Below, piece by piece: positions 1-7,659 of a DNA stretch of 14,341 nucleotides. The notes under the pieces were generated by a model. That model was not told the DNA's origin. It was given only the letters and a program-made list of their open reading frames with translations, and searched no databases. Source of the DNA: an uncultured Prevotella sp. (GTDB lineage: Bacteria > Bacteroidota > Bacteroidia > Bacteroidales > Bacteroidaceae); NCBI GenBank assembly GCA_902477645.1, contig CABSIA010000074.1:1-14341 (forward strand), in the 5' to 3' direction. Numbering within the stretch: position 1 is the first letter of the stretch; each line of letters starts with the position of its first letter. The translations under genes and the position numbers were made by a program.

Positions 1-321
1 CACTATATAGCGAACAGGAACAAACGATGACTAAAACATCTTTCGACCGCTTATGATTAATAATCTTATCGCCAACGCACCCGCATGCGCTCTTAAACGG
101 ATACTAATGACTCCGGCAGCACATACGGAAGAGCTTTAGTAAACGTCAAGAATAATTACGGCCCAGTATAAGTATTCGCCGGCATTTCTCCGGGCCATCC
201 CCATTAAAGGTGGGTTCTAAAAAATTCCCACCGTTAAATATATAACAATTCTATGTTTTGCGTTTTGCCAGATTTATGGAACCCACCTAAACTCATACAC
301 GCCTGATAAAGGCGTTGTAAC
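1..321. other. Gene-free, inverted-repeat-rich region; possible structured RNA
   Basis: No convincing coding sequence is present. A perfect 10-bp inverted repeat pairs AGGTGGGTTC (208-217) with GAACCCACCT (279-288). GGTGGG at 209-214 could instead pair with CCCACC at 227-232, so two exclusive folds are possible. GGCCC (160-164) pairs with GGGCC (192-196), and ACGCC/GGCGT flank a short loop near 299-315. I checked for tmRNA, RNase P, SRP RNA and tRNA landmarks on both strands and saw none. A 6S-like or other lineage RNA is possible but unproven, and the strand is unknown. The first 56 bases could also hold the last codons of a plus-strand gene ending at TGA 54-56; this cannot be judged from the window. 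Confidence 0.3.
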
Positions 322-1044
322 CTAAATCTCTTCCAAGGCAAAGTGCTGATAGTCTTTTATCAGCGTATACAGGAATTTCTCTTTCGGCATTTCGTCAACA
401 GGGATATCCAACATGCTGTGTATTTTATAGTACAAGGCATCAATGCGCTTATCCCTATCGTTACCGTCGTCTAATGCGAGCGTCTTTCTTATCACCTCCA
501 CCTGATTTATGCTTAGGTCCTCAGCCTGTTCGTAAACGGGCTTATAACTATTAGACAAGAACGAGAATTCATCAAGCGACACCTGCATATTACGGAAATC
601 GTCAAGTTTGATAACCATTGTTCCGGCAGCGAGGTCGCCAATTCTCTGCCTGTTCTTGCTCAGTAATATCGTCAGCACCCCCAATCCAAAGAAAATATCG
701 ATACCAAACAGTAGCCATCTCATAAAGAATGAGCCCACATTAGGAGTGGTGCCGTCGGCGTTTACCACCTTAATCTTCCTTATTCTTTTTCCCGGAGTCT
801 GACCGTTGTTGAACGTCTCCCATAGCAGAGAATAGAAAACGGCAGGCAGATAGATGGCAATAACGAACAGAGCCTCAGCTTTTACGGAAGAAAATTCCAA
901 CAATGAGATAATCTTGCCAATTCCTATGCAGTAGACCGCTATTATAGCATAGTCGGCAAGTCGTGCGACAATTCTGTCACCGATACTTGCAGGCGTCTGG
1001 TCGATGCGTACAAATTGTCCTGTTATGATATTCGCTTCTCTCAT
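322..1044 (-). CDS. RDD family membrane protein
   Basis: A 240-residue inner-membrane protein. The RDD domain fills about residues 15-145. It has the namesake Arg/Asp pair in the first helix (R28, D31), the loop motif GQTPGKRIRKIKV near residues 81-93, and the closing NRQRIGDLAAGTMVI segment. Three hydrophobic segments lie near 27-50, 55-76 and 105-128. The remaining ~95 residues are charged and helical and probably cytoplasmic. RDD proteins are poorly characterised; some relatives affect ion transport, but nothing here fixes a substrate. The gene is divergent from the SpoIIM-MoxR-DUF58 operon. RDD genes commonly accompany such operons, so a role in the same membrane module is inferred. The ATG at 1044 follows a good -7 element by about 28 bases, which supports this start. 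Confidence 0.88.
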   Translation of the reverse strand: MREANIITGQFVRIDQTPASIGDRIVARLADYAIIAVYCIGIGKIISLLEFSSVKAEALFVIAIYLPAVFYSLLWETFNNGQTPGKRIRKIKVVNADGTTPNVGSFFMRWLLFGIDIFFGLGVLTILLSKNRQRIGDLAAGTMVIKLDDFRNMQVSLDEFSFLSNSYKPVYEQAEDLSINQVEVIRKTLALDDGNDRDKRIDALYYKIHSMLDIPVDEMPKEKFLYTLIKDYQHFALEEI

Positions 1045-1072
1045 TGTTTAACGATATGATGTTCCACAGCTG

Positions 1073-1080
1073 CAAAAATA
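1073..1080 (-). promoter_or_regulatory. -7 promoter element for the RDD gene
   Basis: Read on the minus strand this is TATTTTTG, matching the Bacteroidetes -7 consensus TAnnTTTG. It sits about 28 bases before the RDD start codon. The -33 region is T-rich without a clean TTTG, so only the -7 box is well supported. Confidence 0.5.
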
Positions 1081-1135
1081 CGAAAAAATAATAATAAAAA
1101 TGCGATGAGATAGTATAATATTCAGAAAAAAATTG

Positions 1136-1143
1136 TAAGTTTG
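1136..1143 (+). promoter_or_regulatory. -7 promoter element for the SpoIIM-MoxR operon
   Basis: TAAGTTTG matches TAnnTTTG exactly. Transcription would begin around 1148-1151, almost on the ATG at 1150, so the first message may be nearly leaderless. No clear -33 TTTG is visible. With the minus-strand box at 1073-1080 it forms a compact divergent promoter region of about 105 bases. Confidence 0.5.
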
Positions 1144-1149
1144 CAGACT

Positions 1150-2133
1150 ATGAAGGAAGTACAATTCATACATAATAATATCGACAAGTGGAAGACGATG
1201 GAAAACGTTGTAGACAATGCTGCGACGCAATCTCCAGATGTCCTTGCCGAGGCATATATCGAGATAACTTCCGACCTCGCATTCTCGCGTTCTCACTATC
1301 CCAACTCACGTATCACGATTTATTTGAACAACCTCGCCTCTACGCTCCACAACGAGATATACCGTAACAAGCGTGAGAAGTGGACCCGGATAATTACCTT
1401 TTGGACAAGGGAGGTGCCCGACGTGATGTGGGAAGCCCGCCGATTGTTGCTCGCCTCGTTCTTGATATTCATGACAAGCCTGCTGGCAGGAGTTGTCTCC
1501 ACCCTTGGCGACCCGGAGTTTCCACGTGTCATCCTCGGCGACGTTTATGTGGACATGACATTGGAGAATATAAAGCAAGGCACCCCGATGGCTGTTTATG
1601 ACAGTGATGCTGAGACGACAATGTTCTTTGGAATTACCATCAACAATATCCGTGTGTCCTTCATGGCCTTTGTCTCGGGCATGCTCACCAGTATCATGCC
1701 TGGCTATCTGATAATGCAGAACGGCATCATGATGGGGGCTTTCGAGACATTCTTCTATCAGCACGGTCTGCTCGGAGAGGCATTTCTTGCCACGATGCTT
1801 CATGGAACTTTAGAAATTTCCTCTATCGTAGTAGCAGGAGCAGCAGGCTTGGCAATGGGCAACGGCTGGCTATTTCCCGGCACATATTCACGAATGGTGT
1901 CTTTCCGCCGTGGTGCGAGACGGGGACTAAAGATTATAGTGGGAACTGTGCCGCTGTTCATAACAGCCGGTTTCATTGAGAGTTTCGTAACCCGGCACAC
2001 AGATATCGGAGACGGTTTCCGCCTGCTTGTAATAATCCTGTCGGCAATCTTTGTCGTGGGATATTTTGCCGTGTTGCCATATATGCGCAACCGTCATAAA
2101 TACGCTTCCAAAACAAATAAACATAATGTATAA
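1150..2133 (+). CDS. Stage II sporulation protein M (SpoIIM/DUF95) family membrane protein
   Basis: A 327-residue polytopic membrane protein of the SpoIIM family. The first ~95 residues are soluble and helical. Hydrophobic segments follow near 99-120, 170-200, 208-240, 263-282 and 290-312. The family-typical stretch around the HGTLEISS motif (residues 218-225) is intact. In spore formers SpoIIM acts with SpoIID and SpoIIP in engulfment. Homologues in non-sporulating bacteria usually neighbour RDD, MoxR and DUF58 genes and have no settled role; this organism is not expected to sporulate. ATG 1150 is preferred over an upstream TTG at 1141 because the TTG lies in the -7 promoter box, and because MKEVQFI...NIDKWK resembles the family N-terminus. 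First gene of the operon; the next starts 11 bases after its stop. Confidence 0.87.
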   Translation: MKEVQFIHNNIDKWKTMENVVDNAATQSPDVLAEAYIEITSDLAFSRSHYPNSRITIYLNNLASTLHNEIYRNKREKWTRIITFWTREVPDVMWEARRLLLASFLIFMTSLLAGVVSTLGDPEFPRVILGDVYVDMTLENIKQGTPMAVYDSDAETTMFFGITINNIRVSFMAFVSGMLTSIMPGYLIMQNGIMMGAFETFFYQHGLLGEAFLATMLHGTLEISSIVVAGAAGLAMGNGWLFPGTYSRMVSFRRGARRGLKIIVGTVPLFITAGFIESFVTRHTDIGDGFRLLVIILSAIFVVGYFAVLPYMRNRHKYASKTNKHNV

Positions 2134-2144
2134 CTAAAAACATA

Positions 2145-3098
2145 ATGACGATAATGAAAAATTTCATTCCTTTGTATGAAGAGCGCACTTTTGGTGATAA
2201 GCTGTCAGCGACTTTCGATTTCATAAAGTTCAATTTCCGCTTTTGGCTTATGAGCTGCGTCTATCTGCTGTTGCCATTGAGCCTCGTGCAGGCTCTCGCA
2301 CTTAACGGGTATATGGGAGGAATTATGGGAGGTGCTCTTGCAGACGGCTTATCCTCAGACTCATCATACATGAGTATGGGTATTTCTTACATTGGCTACA
2401 TATTCTTCTTTTCTGTGGGAAGTCTTCTGTTATCATCACTGATGTATGCCATGATGCGCTACTACCGTGAGAACGACGGCAACTTCGAGGGAGTAACATT
2501 GAAGGATTTGTCCGGGCTGTTAAAGAAAAACTTCTGGCGGGGATTCCGTGTGGGACTTCTCTTAACAGGCTTATTCATCTTAGCTTGTTCATTAGTTATA
2601 TTAGCAGGAGTCCCTATAGCGTTATTGCAAATTCCCGCCCTTGCAGCCGTGTTATTTGTACTGTTTCTTGCGGCAGCCATAGCAGTATGCGTGCCTTTGG
2701 CCCTTACCATGCCAGTGTGCATGCTTGAAGACGGCAATACAGCCTTTGGCGCTATCAGACGTGGTTTCCGTCTTGGATGGAACACATGGGGAGGCACATT
2801 CGTGGTTATACTTCTTATAGGACTCATCGTTAATGTTATTCAGAGCGCTGTTGCTTTGCCATGGTACATTGCACTAATGGCAAAAGCCGTATTAACAGAA
2901 GACAACTCTGCGGCAGAGATAGTACAATCAGGATGGTATAATTTCCTTTATTATATCCTTGCCGTTGTTCAGACATTTGGCTCATATCTCGCCATGTCAG
3001 TCATGGTGACAGCCCTCGGTTATCAATATGGCAGTGCTGCCGAGAAGATGGATTCCATATCGGTAGATGATGACATTGAAAACTTCGAGAGTATTTAA
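2145..3098 (+). CDS. Polytopic membrane protein of the SpoIIM-MoxR-DUF58 operon
   Basis: A protein of 317 residues, or 314 if the in-frame ATG at 2154 is used; the latter gives a start, MKNFIPLYEERTFGDKL, that reads naturally into the conserved-looking first segment. About six strongly hydrophobic segments are visible, near residues 33-52, 81-105, 135-160, 163-190, 216-240 and 262-290. They are Gly/Ala/Leu/Val-rich, and the C-terminal tail is short and acidic. No catalytic motif was recognised. The architecture resembles the broad DUF4013 / GDPD-membrane-domain type of integral membrane proteins, but I cannot assign a family firmly. Its position between the SpoIIM and DUF4129 genes, with small gaps, implies the same operon and membrane complex. 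Confidence 0.78.
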   Translation: MTIMKNFIPLYEERTFGDKLSATFDFIKFNFRFWLMSCVYLLLPLSLVQALALNGYMGGIMGGALADGLSSDSSYMSMGISYIGYIFFFSVGSLLLSSLMYAMMRYYRENDGNFEGVTLKDLSGLLKKNFWRGFRVGLLLTGLFILACSLVILAGVPIALLQIPALAAVLFVLFLAAAIAVCVPLALTMPVCMLEDGNTAFGAIRRGFRLGWNTWGGTFVVILLIGLIVNVIQSAVALPWYIALMAKAVLTEDNSAAEIVQSGWYNFLYYILAVVQTFGSYLAMSVMVTALGYQYGSAAEKMDSISVDDDIENFESI

Positions 3099-3151
3099 GT
3101 TTAACATGTGCTCAACAACAGGAGTTAAATTGAACATTTAAAATATACGAT

Positions 3152-3754
3152 ATGGCAGACACCTTAACATGCAACAGGCAGCTTCTGTCGGACCTTCAAG
3201 ACAACGGGGCTTTCAGCTATGGCAGCGAGCTCCATGCGCCTGACAGAAGCCTCATGGAGTGGGTGTCTGATATTATATCCGGTTTTATAGATTCTATCCT
3301 TGGCGACACTTTAGGCAATGAGAACATGCAGCCGTTGTTTGCCTTCATTGCCGTAGTGTTATTCGTAGTTGTAGTATATCTTGTGTATCGCTACAAGCCC
3401 GAGCTTTTCGGACGTGCGGGTAAAACGACTATTAGCTATACCGTCACCGAGGACACCATCTACGGAATAGACTTTGACGAAGAGACAGCCCGTGCCATAG
3501 CCTCAGCTAATTACAATGAGGCCGTGAGGTTGCTGTATCTGCAGACTTTGCGCTGGCTTTCTGACAACGATAAGATTAATTGGCAGATATACAAGACACC
3601 TACACAGTATATCAGAGAGTTTACCGTGCCGCAGTTCCGCAGGCTTACCAATGTCTTTATCCGTGTGCGTTATGGCAATTACACTGCTGCAGAGGATGCC
3701 GTTTCTTTAATGCGCCACTTGCAGGAAGAAATAAAGAAAGGAGGTGAGGGATGA
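3152..3754 (+). CDS. DUF4129 domain-containing membrane protein
   Basis: A 200-residue single-pass protein. Residues ~1-60 are predicted to lie outside the cytoplasm. A transmembrane helix (LFAFIAVVLFVVVVYLVY) spans about 62-80, and a cytoplasmic helical C-terminus carries the DUF4129 signature. That signature is YNEAVRLLYLQTLRWL near residues 125-140, then KTPTQYIREF and LTNVFIRVRYGNY. DUF4129 is habitually encoded beside DUF4350, MoxR and DUF58 genes, and some actinobacterial relatives are fused to transglutaminase-like domains; no enzymatic motif is seen here. The stop codon overlaps the next start (ATGA, 3751-3754), so translational coupling to the DUF4350 gene is likely. ATG 3152 gives a continuous family-like N-terminus; the 53-base upstream gap holds no evident promoter. 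Confidence 0.85.
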   Translation: MADTLTCNRQLLSDLQDNGAFSYGSELHAPDRSLMEWVSDIISGFIDSILGDTLGNENMQPLFAFIAVVLFVVVVYLVYRYKPELFGRAGKTTISYTVTEDTIYGIDFDEETARAIASANYNEAVRLLYLQTLRWLSDNDKINWQIYKTPTQYIREFTVPQFRRLTNVFIRVRYGNYTAAEDAVSLMRHLQEEIKKGGEG

Positions 3755-5022
3755 GGCTCAACCGTTCTTTCGTTATTGGCATCGTTGCCTTCCTTGTACT
3801 GATTTTCATAACACAGGTACGCATGTCTCCACGTTTCGTGTGGAATCCGACATTTATGCATGACGACAAGCAGCCTTTGGGATGCTGTGTCATGGACTCC
3901 CTGCTAACCGCCTCACTGCCCAACGGTTATACCGTTACAGACAAGACCCTCTATCAGTTGTTGCAGGAGAAACATTCTGTCCCCCGGACCTTTATGCTCA
4001 TATCACCAGAATACGAGCCGAAGAAACAAGAGGTAAACGACATAATGAGCCTGTTGAGGCGTGGTGATAATGTTGTCCTTGTCACAAAACGGATGTATAG
4101 TCATTATTCAGATAGTATTCTCGGTTTTTGCGTGCCCACTTTTTATTATTCACTATCTGATTTCAAGCAGGAGTTTTCCCGTAGAAAGAAGTACACCCTG
4201 CGCTGGTCTGGCGACAGGCAGCATTATCATAAGCGTGATTTTATTCTCGACAGCCCTATGGCAGGTGGCGGAATAGAAGTCATGAGCCGTTCATTAAAGG
4301 CAGACACCCTTGCAGCAAGCATTTATGACAAAGAAGATGTTGCCACAAACGACGAAGTAGAGGCCGATACAGTGATTTACCCCTGCGTAGTTGCCATTAA
4401 CTATGGTAAGGGTAAGCTCATCTGCTGTACCAATCCTCTGATATTTACCAATTACGGCATACTTGACTCCCAATGCAGGGATATTATTTTCAGAGTATTG
4501 TCTCAGGCTGGCAATCGTCCTATAGTCCGTACAGAGGCCTCATCCGTTTCCCCGACAGCAGGGATAACACAAACATCTCCGCTTACGTTTTTCCTTAGCC
4601 ATCCTCCTTTGCGTTGGGCTATACATGCCGCCATTATTGGTGTATTGCTTTATTTCGTCTTCACAGCCCGTCGCCGTCAGCGTGTCATACCTGTAGTCAC
4701 TCCACCAGAGAACCGCTCATTGGAGTTTGTGCATCTTATTGGCTCTCTATACCATCAGCGTCATGACAACACCGGACTTGTAAGAAAGAAGTTCCTGTAT
4801 TTCTCTGAGACTCTGCGCCGTGAGATAATGGCGGACATAGGCAATAAGGAAAACGACGAATACAATGCGGCCATGATATCTGCCCATACAGGCATCGGTG
4901 CCAAGACTGTCAGAGACAATCTGCATGAGCTGCGTGATGCGATAGAGTTTGACGGTAATATTCCTGATGCTCAAATGCGACACTACATTGACCTCATGAA
5001 TAATATTATATCGAAGTTATAA
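3751..5022 (+). CDS. DUF4350 domain-containing membrane-anchored protein
   Basis: A 423-residue protein. An N-terminal membrane anchor (SFVIGIVAFLVLIFITQV, about residues 6-23) precedes an extracytoplasmic DUF4350 domain at about 40-255. A second helix (AAIIGVLLYFVFTA, about 293-308) leads into a basic stretch and a cytoplasmic helical C-terminal region of ~110 residues. The DUF4350 part contains the ISPEYEPKKQEVNDIMSLL and GDNVVLV segments typical of this GATase-like fold; I see no catalytic triad, so a binding or sensing role is more likely than catalysis. The tail containing SLEFVHLIGSLYHQR is the usual end of the Bacteroidetes family. It overlaps the DUF4129 gene by 4 bases and precedes moxR by 36, so it is probably a membrane partner of the MoxR/DUF58 pair. 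Confidence 0.85.
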   Translation: MRLNRSFVIGIVAFLVLIFITQVRMSPRFVWNPTFMHDDKQPLGCCVMDSLLTASLPNGYTVTDKTLYQLLQEKHSVPRTFMLISPEYEPKKQEVNDIMSLLRRGDNVVLVTKRMYSHYSDSILGFCVPTFYYSLSDFKQEFSRRKKYTLRWSGDRQHYHKRDFILDSPMAGGGIEVMSRSLKADTLAASIYDKEDVATNDEVEADTVIYPCVVAINYGKGKLICCTNPLIFTNYGILDSQCRDIIFRVLSQAGNRPIVRTEASSVSPTAGITQTSPLTFFLSHPPLRWAIHAAIIGVLLYFVFTARRRQRVIPVVTPPENRSLEFVHLIGSLYHQRHDNTGLVRKKFLYFSETLRREIMADIGNKENDEYNAAMISAHTGIGAKTVRDNLHELRDAIEFDGNIPDAQMRHYIDLMNNIISKL

Positions 5023-5058
5023 CAAGATAATATCACCCAAAACAAAACACTAAAGAAT

Positions 5059-6036
5059 ATGGAAGATTTAAATGATAAGCAGCGTACAGACTTAGAAGAG
5101 TTCAGTGCCAAGATACAACTGTTACGTGACCGTATATCCAGGATTATTGTCGGACAGACTAAAGCTGTAGACCTGCTCCTTACAGCTATCCTTGCCGACG
5201 GCCATGTATTGATAGAAGGCGTACCGGGAGTAGCCAAGACTCTTCTTGCACGACTTCTCTCACGACTTGTAGATGCGCGTTTCAGCCGTATTCAGTTCAC
5301 TCCCGACCTTATGCCAAGCGATGTTCTTGGCACGACAGTGTTCAACATGAAAACGTCAGAGTTCGATTTCCATGAGGGACCTGTATTCTCAGATATTGTC
5401 CTCGTAGATGAAATCAACCGTGCGCCAGCCAAGACACAGGCAGCCTTGTTTGAGGTTATGGAAGAGCGACAGGTGTCTATAGACGGCACAACCAGGCCGA
5501 TGGGAGAGGTTTATACAATTCTTGCTACACAGAATCCTGTGGAGCAGGAGGGAACATATCGTTTGCCTGAGGCCCAGCTCGACCGTTTCTTGTTCAAAAT
5601 CACAATAGATTATCCGTCTGTTGAGGAGGAGGTGGCTATCTTGCAGCGGCATCAGCAGAATGCCCGTCTTGTGAAACTCGACGATATACAACCTGTAATT
5701 ACGAAGGATGAGCTGCTGTCTATGCGTTCACTTCTCGGCAGTGTATTCATAGAGGAGTCTCTTCTCAAATATATCGCATCTATCGTACAGCAGACACGCA
5801 TCAGCAAATCAGTCTTCCTCGGTGCTTCGCCACGTGCGTCTGTAGCTATGCTGCAGGCTTCCAAGGCTTATGCTTTGTTGCAAGGGCGCGACTTCGTAAC
5901 TCCTGAGGATATTAAGTTTGTCACTCCGAGCATCCTCCAACACCGTATCATGCTCACCGCTGAGGCAGAGATGGAGGGATTTACCCCATTGAAAGTCGCC
6001 TTACGTCTTATAGACAAGGTGGAAGTGCCGAAATGA
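5059..6036 (+). CDS. MoxR family AAA+ ATPase
   Basis: A 325-residue cytoplasmic ATPase of normal family length. Walker A is GVPGVAKT (54-61), Walker B is IVLVDEIN (113-120), sensor 1 lies in ILATQNP (154-160), and the LPEAQLDRF segment (169-177) carries the arginine region typical of MoxR. The C-terminal helical lid covers ~225-325, with the SPRASVAMLQASKAYALLQGR-type sensor 2 segment. MoxR proteins are chaperone-like ATPases that act on or load partners with VWA/MIDAS domains; here the likely partner is the DUF58 protein encoded next. All nucleotide-binding motifs are intact, so it should be active. The start at 5059 has an A-rich upstream region usual for Bacteroidetes. The gene is separated from its DUF58 partner by an unusual 134-base hairpin-forming gap. 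Confidence 0.95.
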   Translation: MEDLNDKQRTDLEEFSAKIQLLRDRISRIIVGQTKAVDLLLTAILADGHVLIEGVPGVAKTLLARLLSRLVDARFSRIQFTPDLMPSDVLGTTVFNMKTSEFDFHEGPVFSDIVLVDEINRAPAKTQAALFEVMEERQVSIDGTTRPMGEVYTILATQNPVEQEGTYRLPEAQLDRFLFKITIDYPSVEEEVAILQRHQQNARLVKLDDIQPVITKDELLSMRSLLGSVFIEESLLKYIASIVQQTRISKSVFLGASPRASVAMLQASKAYALLQGRDFVTPEDIKFVTPSILQHRIMLTAEAEMEGFTPLKVALRLIDKVEVPK

Positions 6037-6170
6037 TTTTAGGTTATGAGGTCGCTATGCTCTCAGGTTTCTGGTTATAAGGTGAAGAATGCCTTTCCTG
6101 ACGCTCAAAAATAATAAAAGTGACTTCACCTTAAAACCTCATAACCTTATAACCTTATAACCTCAAAGAT
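6037..6170 (+). repeat. Intergenic inverted and tandem repeat element between moxR and the DUF58 gene
   Basis: Two nested perfect inverted repeats lie here: AGGTTATGAGG (6041-6051) with CCTCATAACCT (6137-6147), and TAAGGTGAAG (6078-6087) with CTTCACCTTA (6124-6133). At the right edge an 8-base unit, ATAACCTT, is repeated in tandem (6141-6148, 6149-6156, with a variant at 6157-6164). GGTTATAAGG (6073-6082) can also pair with either CCTTATAACC copy (6145-6154, 6153-6162). In RNA this would form a long stem just before the DUF58 start codon. There is no U-tract after the stem, so it is not a simple terminator. It could be an RNA-processing or stability element, or a dispersed repeat. Confidence 0.6.
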
Positions 6171-7475
6171 ATGTATCTAACAAACAGATTTTATATAGTC
6201 CTCACCGTTATCATTCTCACCATTGGATTAGGCTATGTCCTTGAGCCTTTATTCATGGCGGGAAAGGTTCTCTTGCTATTGCTTGCCATCATCGTAGTGT
6301 CTGAGACAGGCTTGCTATATTATAAAAGTGCTATGAGGGCAACACGTGTTTGCCCTGAGCGTTTCTCCAATGGTGATGACAACGAGATACGTCTGCGTGT
6401 GGAAAGCGATTATCCTTTCCCCGTAACGGTTGATGTTGTCGATGAGATACCTTTTGCCTTCCAGCGTCGTGACATTTCTTTCCGTGTGCGCTTGCATGGC
6501 ATAGAGGGCAAGACCATCTGCTATATGCTGCATCCTGTGAGCCGTGGTGTATATGGTTTTGGACATATCCGTCTGTTTGTCTCTTCCATTATCGGATTTG
6601 TGGAGCGGCGGTACACATTGGGCAAGCCTGTTGATGTGAAGGTGTATCCTTCCTATCTGATGCTCAATAAGTACGAGTTGCTTGCCGCCGACAACAATCT
6701 TAAGGAAGTTGGTATAAAAAGAATCCGTAGGGCAGGAAACCATACTGAGTTTGAACAGATAAAAGATTATGTCAGGGGAGACGAGTACCGCTCTATAAAC
6801 TGGAAAGCCTCAGCCCGTAGCGGAAAGTTGATGGTGAATGTTTATAGGGATGAGCGTTCGCAGCCTATTTACAACTTGATCGACAAGGGCCGTGTTATGC
6901 AACATGCTTTCGGCGGAATGACACTCCTGGACTATGCTATCAACGCCTCATTGGTGCTTTCTTATATCGCCATGCACCGTGAGGATAAAGCCGGACTTCT
7001 CACATTTGTTGGAGAAGCCGACACTTTTATTCCTGCCTCGAGACATCCCGGACATATTCAGAACTTGTTAGAAAGCTTGTATTCACAGAAAACCACATTC
7101 GGCGAGACTGATTTCTCAGCTTTGTGTGTCAGTGTAAACAGGCATATCTCCAAGCGCAGCCTGCTTATTTTGTATACTAATTTCGCTGGTATGACGGCTA
7201 TGCAGCGGCAATTACCTTATCTGAAACAACTCAACAGCCATCATCGTCTGCTCGTTGTTTTCTTCGAGGATGCAGAGCTGAAAGATTATATATCCTCGGC
7301 ACCAGCCAGCACCGAGGACTACTATCGTCATGTAATTGCCGAGAAGTTCTCCACAGAGAAACGCCTCATCGTCTCAACACTCAAGCAGCACGGCATTCTT
7401 AGTCTGCTCACCACACCAGCCAACCTCTCTATCAATGTCATAAACAAGTATATTGAGATAAAATCAAAACAGTAG
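6171..7475 (+). CDS. DUF58 domain-containing (VWA-like) membrane protein
   Basis: A 434-residue protein with two N-terminal membrane helices (about 7-25 and 28-47). An extended beta-rich region follows, and then the DUF58 core. The hallmark segment is intact: H191-T-E-F194, then DYVRGDEY (199-206) and the RSINWKASAR stretch ending at R216. The downstream half resembles a von Willebrand factor A fold, with DERSQPIYNLIDKGRVM where a canonical MIDAS DxSxS would be expected, so the metal site looks degenerate. DUF58 proteins are the standard partners of MoxR ATPases, and this is the last gene of the module. It is followed by 770 bases without a clear gene. ATG 6171 is used; it leaves the hairpin element entirely upstream. 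Confidence 0.9.
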   Translation: MYLTNRFYIVLTVIILTIGLGYVLEPLFMAGKVLLLLLAIIVVSETGLLYYKSAMRATRVCPERFSNGDDNEIRLRVESDYPFPVTVDVVDEIPFAFQRRDISFRVRLHGIEGKTICYMLHPVSRGVYGFGHIRLFVSSIIGFVERRYTLGKPVDVKVYPSYLMLNKYELLAADNNLKEVGIKRIRRAGNHTEFEQIKDYVRGDEYRSINWKASARSGKLMVNVYRDERSQPIYNLIDKGRVMQHAFGGMTLLDYAINASLVLSYIAMHREDKAGLLTFVGEADTFIPASRHPGHIQNLLESLYSQKTTFGETDFSALCVSVNRHISKRSLLILYTNFAGMTAMQRQLPYLKQLNSHHRLLVVFFEDAELKDYISSAPASTEDYYRHVIAEKFSTEKRLIVSTLKQHGILSLLTTPANLSINVINKYIEIKSKQ

Positions 7476-7640
7476 AAAACTACAGGGAACAAACTTTTCG
7501 CTCCACAATAAAATAGAGACTAAAATTTCAAACCACACCTTATTATTATGTTGCATACTGCAAGTTTCTCTTTGACATAAATCAACAAAAAAGACCATAT
7601 CCGGAAAAATACGCGAAATTCCTTTTTCAGTTCCCTGGAA
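7476..7640. other. Gap downstream of the DUF58 gene
   Basis: A/T-rich sequence with no gene. The only structure noticed is a short inverted repeat, TTGCA-tac-TGCAA (7551-7563), followed by a T-rich stretch. It could be a weak terminator for the MoxR-DUF58 operon but is far from strong. Confidence 0.3.
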
Positions 7641-7645
7641 ACCAC

Positions 7646-7653
7646 TATCTTTG
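7646..7653 (+). promoter_or_regulatory. -7 promoter element for a short terminated transcript
   Basis: TATCTTTG matches TAnnTTTG exactly. A T-rich tract (7622-7627) lies about 18-20 bases upstream, where the -33 element belongs. Transcription is predicted to start near 7658-7662. Confidence 0.55.
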
Positions 7654-7659
7654 CATCGT

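Noticed and set aside
140..170. Reading NNY followed by a stop near 150-170, resembling a tmRNA tag (…NNYALAA in this group)
   Set aside because: The Ala-Leu-Ala-Ala end is missing, and no tRNA-like 5' or 3' ends of tmRNA are present.
207..232. GGTGGGTTC…CCCACC read as a tRNA T-arm
   Set aside because: The loop is too long, lacks the TTCGA core, and no anticodon or acceptor arms surround it.
1306..1803. Minus-strand frame of 165 codons
   Set aside because: It lies entirely opposite the SpoIIM-family gene and has no domain-like sequence.
1150..2133. SpoIIM as evidence for sporulation
   Set aside because: SpoIIM/DUF95 proteins are common in non-spore-formers beside MoxR genes, and no other sporulation gene is present.
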